NCBI GenBank assembly: GCA_036023115.1
Contig: JAYKKT010000059.1
Location: 7,823,001-7,887,000, forward strand
Length of the DNA stretch: 64,000 bases
DNA from: Brasenia schreberi
Taxonomy: Eukaryota > Streptophyta > Magnoliopsida > Nymphaeales > Cabombaceae
Direction: 5' to 3'
Part shown: piece after piece, positions 58,760-64,000 of the stretch
How the letters are laid out: the number at the start of each line of letters is the position of its first letter
Position numbering within the stretch: position 1 is the first letter of the stretch
The notes under the pieces: model-generated
Database searches by the model: none
Seen by the model: the letters and a program-made list of their open reading frames with translations, nothing else
What the model was told of the DNA's origin: nothing
Translations under genes and position numbers: made by a program

Positions 58760-59757
58760 CTAACTTGACATACTGTTTCTTTCCTGATCAGCAACAGAAC
58801 TGGATGTTTTAATTGCTTTGCGTCGCTGTCTGTACCGCCAAGCAACCTGAATACGGGTGACTGCCAAGGCTCGCCAATATGGGGATTCATACCTATTTCA
58901 GAAAAACTTTAAGAACCACAAACACAAATGCTTTCAAGACGGAGGCGATTGCATGTATTCCCAATAAGCAAAGCTCATAAATAGCCTTTAGGTGGATCCA
59001 AACTCGGGACATGTTGTCAGATTTGTTTTTCAAGTTGAATAATTTCTCATAACGATTTGTTGAATTGGTATAACAGAATCAAGAAGCAACTAGAATCCAG
59101 ATACAAAATATATGAAAAGATTAATTTCTTTTTCACTAGTTTGTTGCTAAGTCAGGCGATTTGATTAGTAAGTTAGAACTGCTACCGAGCACCTGTCTGC
59201 AGCTTCCATTGCTTTGCAAAGCTTTAAGAACCACAAACACATGCTTTCAACACCGAATGACGAGGAGCTGTGGATGGATCCTTAGTAGTAGTTCTAACTT
59301 ACTAATCAAATCGCCTGACTTGGCAACAAACTAGTGAAAAAGAAAATAACCTTTCATATATTTTTTATCTGGATTCTAGTTGCTTCTTGATTCTGTTATA
59401 CCAATTCAACAAATCGTTATGAGAAATTATTCAACTTGAAAAACAAATCTGACAACATTAGTCTTGAGTTTGAATCTGCCTAAAGGCTCTATTTATGAGC
59501 TTTGTTTATTGGGAATACATGCAATAGCATTGTTTCTACTCGTTTTTCTCTAGAGATAACAAAGAAGGTAAGAGGAAGGAAAAGGTGGGGCAGTATATCA
59601 CTCATATATGGAGCAGTTCACAACGACAGCAACTACCGACCTTATAGCTCCTTGAACCCGTGGATTTCGAAGCAACCTTGCAAAGAGGTGAGTGACCTCT
59701 TCCAAATCATTAATGTGTAGTGAAAAAGCCTCCACATTAGAAACACATTTTACGGTC
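58760..59757 (-). CDS. CNGC19/20-like channel, last two exons
   Basis: Plant CNGCs are plasma-membrane or vacuolar cation channels gated through a C-terminal cyclic-nucleotide and calmodulin region. Two minus-strand exons are visible. 59757-59641 (TVKCVSNVEAFSL, DLEEVTHLFARLLRNP, RVQGAI) is the end of the cyclic-nucleotide-binding domain and its following helices. 58892-58760 (YESPYWRALAVTRIQVAWRY, RQRRK) is the calmodulin-binding IQ region with a 43-aa tail and stop. The 748-bp intron is GT-AG, and an arginine codon is split as AG/G. The wording PRVQGAI-RYESPYW is typical of the group IVa (CNGC19/20) branch. Upstream exons with the six membrane helices are not in the window; RTE copy D lies in the direction where they should be. 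Confidence 0.9.
58948..59525. repeat. Long inverted repeat in the last CNGC intron
   Basis: Left arm 58948-59180 and right arm 59290-59525 are reverse complements over about 235 bp with roughly 90 percent agreement by eye, including small indels. The loop is 109 bp. The loop contains tttaagaaccacaaacac, a direct repeat of sequence just outside the left arm (58909-58927). The whole hairpin lies between the last two exons, so the primary transcript should contain it. Confidence 0.92.
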
Positions 59758-60772
59758 CTACTAGAGAATAATTTTTGTCCTGTTGAATTGATTTTCCTTT
59801 CATCTGCAGAAAATTGTAATACAGTTGTAAACTAAATATATAACCAGGAAGAAGATGGCGAGGGCTGAGGAGTAAGAGATATCTCAAATCCGACTCTATC
59901 CAAAACAAATTCAAGTAATTCCATTTGCACTGAACTGTGACCTGAATAGGGCGGGTGCTGATTAAATAAATATTTTCTAGCATTCCAGCCTGAAGTCTGT
60001 CTATGAAAACGAATAACTGATTGCAATTGCATAAGAGAGAGAGGTCCCTTGGGAAGCTGTTCACATTTTAAAGCATATTATTGATGTTGTGAAATATAAC
60101 ATGACAGCAATATACAAAAAGAGGCTGTAAAGCCCGAAAAGAGCACAGTGCACTAGTTAGGCGTCTGGCTCTCTGACGAGAGCTCAGAAGATCAGTAACT
60201 GGGTGCACAGCCGGTGGGGTCTGCATAGCCCCAGCATTCTTATCAAAGAAAAAGAGCATAGCGCACTAGTATAGAACACTACCATTGCATCCATGCCGAT
60301 AGCCTCATCCAACTGATTTTGGTTATTCCTTATTTACATGAGCAAGTATTGGTATTTTATTTAATGTTTTTGCCATAGATTTCATGAGTGACAAGATAGA
60401 TTTGCATAAGTTTCTTCTTTTCTTTGTGCTTTACAGAAGGCATTAGTATCCATGAACTTGCATCTTCCGTATCATGACATCGAAGTTGTCCATAGCTAAT
60501 CTAAGACTGGTATAATGACTAGTTTAAGAATGGGACTCCAGGGCATGGTTTAAACTCATACATGCAAGCTAGATTGACTACATAGATTAATTTACAATGG
60601 TCAATTTAATACGAAACACATTTTGGGTGAACTGATTGCCACATAAGGAGACTTTAACAATCATCAAATTTCAGTGTACTGTGGTCCACCAAGTTATAGA
60701 AACTCATAAAAGTCGTTTCTAACTGGAAAACCGAGTGTTCTAAAACATGTTCCGTGAATGAACAAACCATAC
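59758..60772. other. Probable CNGC intron sequence
   Basis: I looked for the preceding CNGC exon (the residues before TVKC) and did not find it. A minus-strand frame at 59750-60064 has no channel motifs. The segment is therefore read as intron between exons in the window and exons past RTE copy D. Confidence 0.4.
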
Positions 60773-63700
60773 ACCTACAACAACAACAACAACAACTAAG
60801 CCTTTTCCCATACTAGACGGGGTCGGCTACATGGATTCTTTGTTTCCACAAATCCCTATCGTGTGCCATGTTAGCAGTTAACTCCCAACAAGCTAGATCA
60901 TTCTTTATTGTTTCTTTCCAACACTTTTGTGGTCTTCCTCTCCCTCTTTTAATACTTTCCAAATTTAGTTTTTCTAATCTTCTTACAGATTCTTCTTTTG
61001 ATCTTCTTTCTATATGTCCAAACCATCTTAAACGATGTTCTCTCATTTTATCCTCTATTGGTGCCACTCCTAATTTGTTTCTAATAACCTCATTATGTAT
61101 ACAGTCTTTTCTTGTATGACCACTCATCCATCTCAACATCTTCATTTTTGTCACAGACATCTTTTGCACATGTTGATGATTAATTGCCCAACACTCACAA
61201 CCATAAAACATGGCAGGCCTAATTGCTGCTCTATAATATTTCCCTTTTAATTTTAATGGTATCTTCTTATCACAAAGAATACCCGATGCTCCTCTCCATT
61301 TTAACCAACCAGCATTAATTCTATGTGTAACATCTCCATCAATTCTTCCATCACTTTGAAAAATTGACCCTAGTTATTTAAAACTTTCCTTTTGGGGAAT
61401 ACAATGTGTGCCAATTTTAATTTCTATGTCCTCTGAAGTAACCAAATGATCAAACTTACATTCCATATATTCTGTCTTTGTTCTACTAAGTCGGAGGCCT
61501 TTGCTTTCTAATGTTTCTCTCCATAGTTCCAATTTTCTATTAACTTATTCCTTAGACTCCTCCACTAATACAATGTCATTTGCAAATAACATACACCAAG
61601 GTACTTCATCTTGAATATGTTTTGTTAACTCATCCATCACCAATATAAATATGGACTTAAAGTTGATCTTTGATGTAACCCAATATTAACTTCAAAGAAG
61701 TTTGTCGTTCCTTCATGAGTCCTCACACATGTTTTTGCACCATCATTCATGTCTCTTATAAGGTTAATATATATCAATGGGATACCTCTTTTTTCTAAAG
61801 TTCTCCAAAGAACCTCCCTCAGTACCCTATCATAAGCTTTTTCTAGATCAATAAATATCATGTGAAGGTCTTTCTTTTTTGCTCTAAAATATTTCACAAG
61901 ACATCTCAAAAGGTGAATCGCTTCAATAGTAGATCTTCCTAGCATGAATCCAAATTAGTTCTCTGTTGTACTTGATACTTGTCTTAACCTATGTTCGATA
62001 ATTCTTTCCCATAATTTCATAGTATGACTCATTAACTTGATACCTCGATAATTCGCACAATTTTGAATGTCTCCCTTGTTCTTATATATGGGTATAAGTG
62101 TACTTGCTCTCCATTCCTCGGGCATCTTTTGGTTTTTCCATATTTCATTAAACAATCTAGTGAGCCAAGTGATTCCTATTTCACCTAGTATTTTCCAAAC
62201 TTCTATAGGAATATTATCTGGTCCTACCGATTTACCACTCTTCATATGTTTAAGAGCCTCTTTGACTTCATTCTTTTGAATACGTCGGTAGAAATTGTGG
62301 TTTATATACTTTTGTGACTTGGCTAAATCTCCTAAACTAATCCTAACATCTTTATTTTCATTAAAAAGATTATAAAAATAGTTTTTCCATCTATTTCTTA
62401 TATCATCATTTGCCACTAGAATTTTTTCATCCTCATCTTTTATACATCTAACATAATTAAGATATTTAGTTTTCTTATCTCTATCCCTAGCTACCCTAAA
62501 AATATCTCTTTCACCCTCTTTTGAGTTAAGTTTTTTATATAAGTTATCCCAAATCTTAGCTTTTGCTTCACTAACGGTCTTTTTCGCTTCCTTCTTCGCT
62601 TTCTTATAAGCTTCTAAAGTTTCACTAGTTTTCTTAGCATAATGTAATTTGTAACATGCCCTCTTTGCCTTGATTTTATTTTGTACCACTTCACTCCACC
62701 ACCAAGCTTCTTTTTGTGCCGGTATGCCTCCCTTAGATACCCCTAACACATCTTTCGCCACTTTCCTAATATGTATAGCCATATTGTTCCACATATCAGA
62801 GGGTGTGCCAACATAATTCCAAACATCTCCTTGAAGGACTTTCTGTTTAAATATATCTTCTTTCTCACTTTTGAGGTTCCACCATTTAGTCAGAATAGCT
62901 CGATGCACTCTTTTCTTCTTTGTCCATTTTTTATTTATAAAGCCATAACTAAAAGTCGATGTTGGGTGGTTAAGCTTTCTCCTGGAATTACCTTACAATC
63001 TTTACAACACGCTCTATCTTTTTTTCTACAAATAAAGTAATCAATTTGTGTTTGTGATAAGCCACTCTTATAAGTAATTAAATGTTCATCTCGTTTTTTG
63101 AAGATTGTATTGACTATAAAGAGATCAAATGACATAGCAAAATTTAAAATCTCCCTACCTTCCTCGTTTATATCCCCAAAACCAAAGTTTCCATGAATCC
63201 CTTGATATCCTAATGCCTCTTTACCGACATGTCCATTTAAATCTCCTCCTAAACAAATCATCTCCCTTTGTGGAATCTTTTGAAACACCTTATCTAACTC
63301 TTCCCAAAAAACTGTCTTTATACTATCTTCTAGTCCTACTTGGGGTGTGTAAGCACAAACTAAATTCAAAACCTCTGCTCCTAACACTAATTTCAACGTC
63401 ATGATTCGGTCACCATATCGTTGTATGTCTACTACACTCTCCTTTAAATCTTTATTTATGATAATACCAAGTCCGTTTCGAGCCTTTTCTTTACCTAAGG
63501 ACCATAATTTAAAACCTGTATCCTCTATCTCCTTTGCTTTTTCTCCAACCCATTTTGTCTCTTGTAAACATAGAATATGAATCTTTCTCCGAATCATAGT
63601 ATCTACCACCTCCATTAGCTTACCCGATAATGTTCCGATATTCCAAGAACCAATACAAATCTTATTATTTAGGACTAGCTTCCTTACCCCCCGCATCCGT

Positions 63701-64000
63701 CCATAATCAAAATGCGGAGACCCTCTCTGAAAATTTTTCACTACATTCGGGCGGCAATGTAGCAGGACTAACTTCTTTACCCACACCCGTCCATGACGTG
63801 GGAACCCTCTCTGCAATTGATTCACTACATTCGGGCGAAAATGTAGTGGCCCTTGCTTACTTCTTACTGCATTCGGGCTCTACAGCATGTCGGTAGGCGG
63901 GGACGCCCCAAAGCAATGCTCATAATTTTTGTAATCCATGTTGTAAAAATCCGATGAAGTTTTACGCTGGCTGTCGGAAGCCTAACACAACCCTCCTCCT
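60773..64000 (-). mobile_element. RTE LINE copy D, runs off the window end
   Basis: From a CAA-rich tail at 60775 the element reads on the minus strand as follows. The 5' leader comes first (to beyond 64000), then an intact-looking endonuclease (63825-62935; [29 protein letters not shown]). Linker and first reverse-transcriptase part (62908-61955) follow, then the central polymerase (61945-61637) and the C-terminal region (61211-60813). It lacks the hAT insertion and the footprint, so it serves as the reference empty site. Frame breaks near 62930, 61950 and 61640 and a deletion just before the FADD region inactivate it. The right target duplication is outside the window. Confidence 0.93.

Noticed and set aside
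60120..60250. tRNA gene or SINE near 60.2 kb
   Set aside because: Some segments resemble tRNA-like boxes, but I could not draw a cloverleaf or match it to the SINE families in the window.

Overview
The window is nuclear DNA of a flowering plant. This rests on intron-containing plant genes (AHA1-like, LIN37-like, WRC-domain, CNGC), a chloroplast ndhH fragment, and plant-type RTE, Copia, Gypsy and hAT transposable elements. The species cannot be named from the sequence.

Four host genes are supported. (1) An AHA1-type HSP90 co-chaperone activator lies on the plus strand (5068-6686, three exons, 343 aa). (2) A LIN37-like DREAM/MuvB subunit lies on the minus strand (40578 down to 11402). Seven exons join in frame into 350 codons plus stop, spread over about 29 kb; one intron is 15 kb and another 7.7 kb because of transposons. 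(3) A WRC-domain protein lies on the plus strand (47535-49074, probably four exons, about 242 aa). (4) The last two exons of a CNGC19/20-like cyclic-nucleotide-gated channel lie on the minus strand (58760-59757); its upstream part lies beyond the window.

Region by region: 1-4.4 kb holds decayed repeats, including a probable LTR-element remnant and a plant-mobile-domain relic. 4.7-7.1 kb is the AHA1 gene. 7.1-11.4 kb is intergenic with an old RTE fragment. 11.4-40.6 kb is LIN37, whose introns hold (a) an RTE LINE split by a second RTE LINE that is itself split by a 3.4-kb hAT element; (b) a Copia element split by a hAT relic that is itself split by a third RTE LINE, followed by a third hAT copy; (c) a transposon-like segment carrying an RRM exon; and (d) a second Copia fragment. 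41-47 kb holds SINEs, foldback elements and the plastid ndhH insertion. 47.5-49.1 kb is the WRC gene. 49.5-58.7 kb is mostly repeats with a dead Gypsy gag. 58.7-59.8 kb is the CNGC 3' end with a long inverted repeat in its last intron. 60.8-64 kb is a fourth RTE LINE, running off the end.

The main theme is transposon stratigraphy. Target-site duplications, an unoccupied paralogous site and an excision-like footprint allow the order of several insertions to be read directly. One RTE family has also left full copies, 5'-truncated copies, internally deleted SINE-like copies, a 5'-only fragment, and two insertions of about 45 bp.
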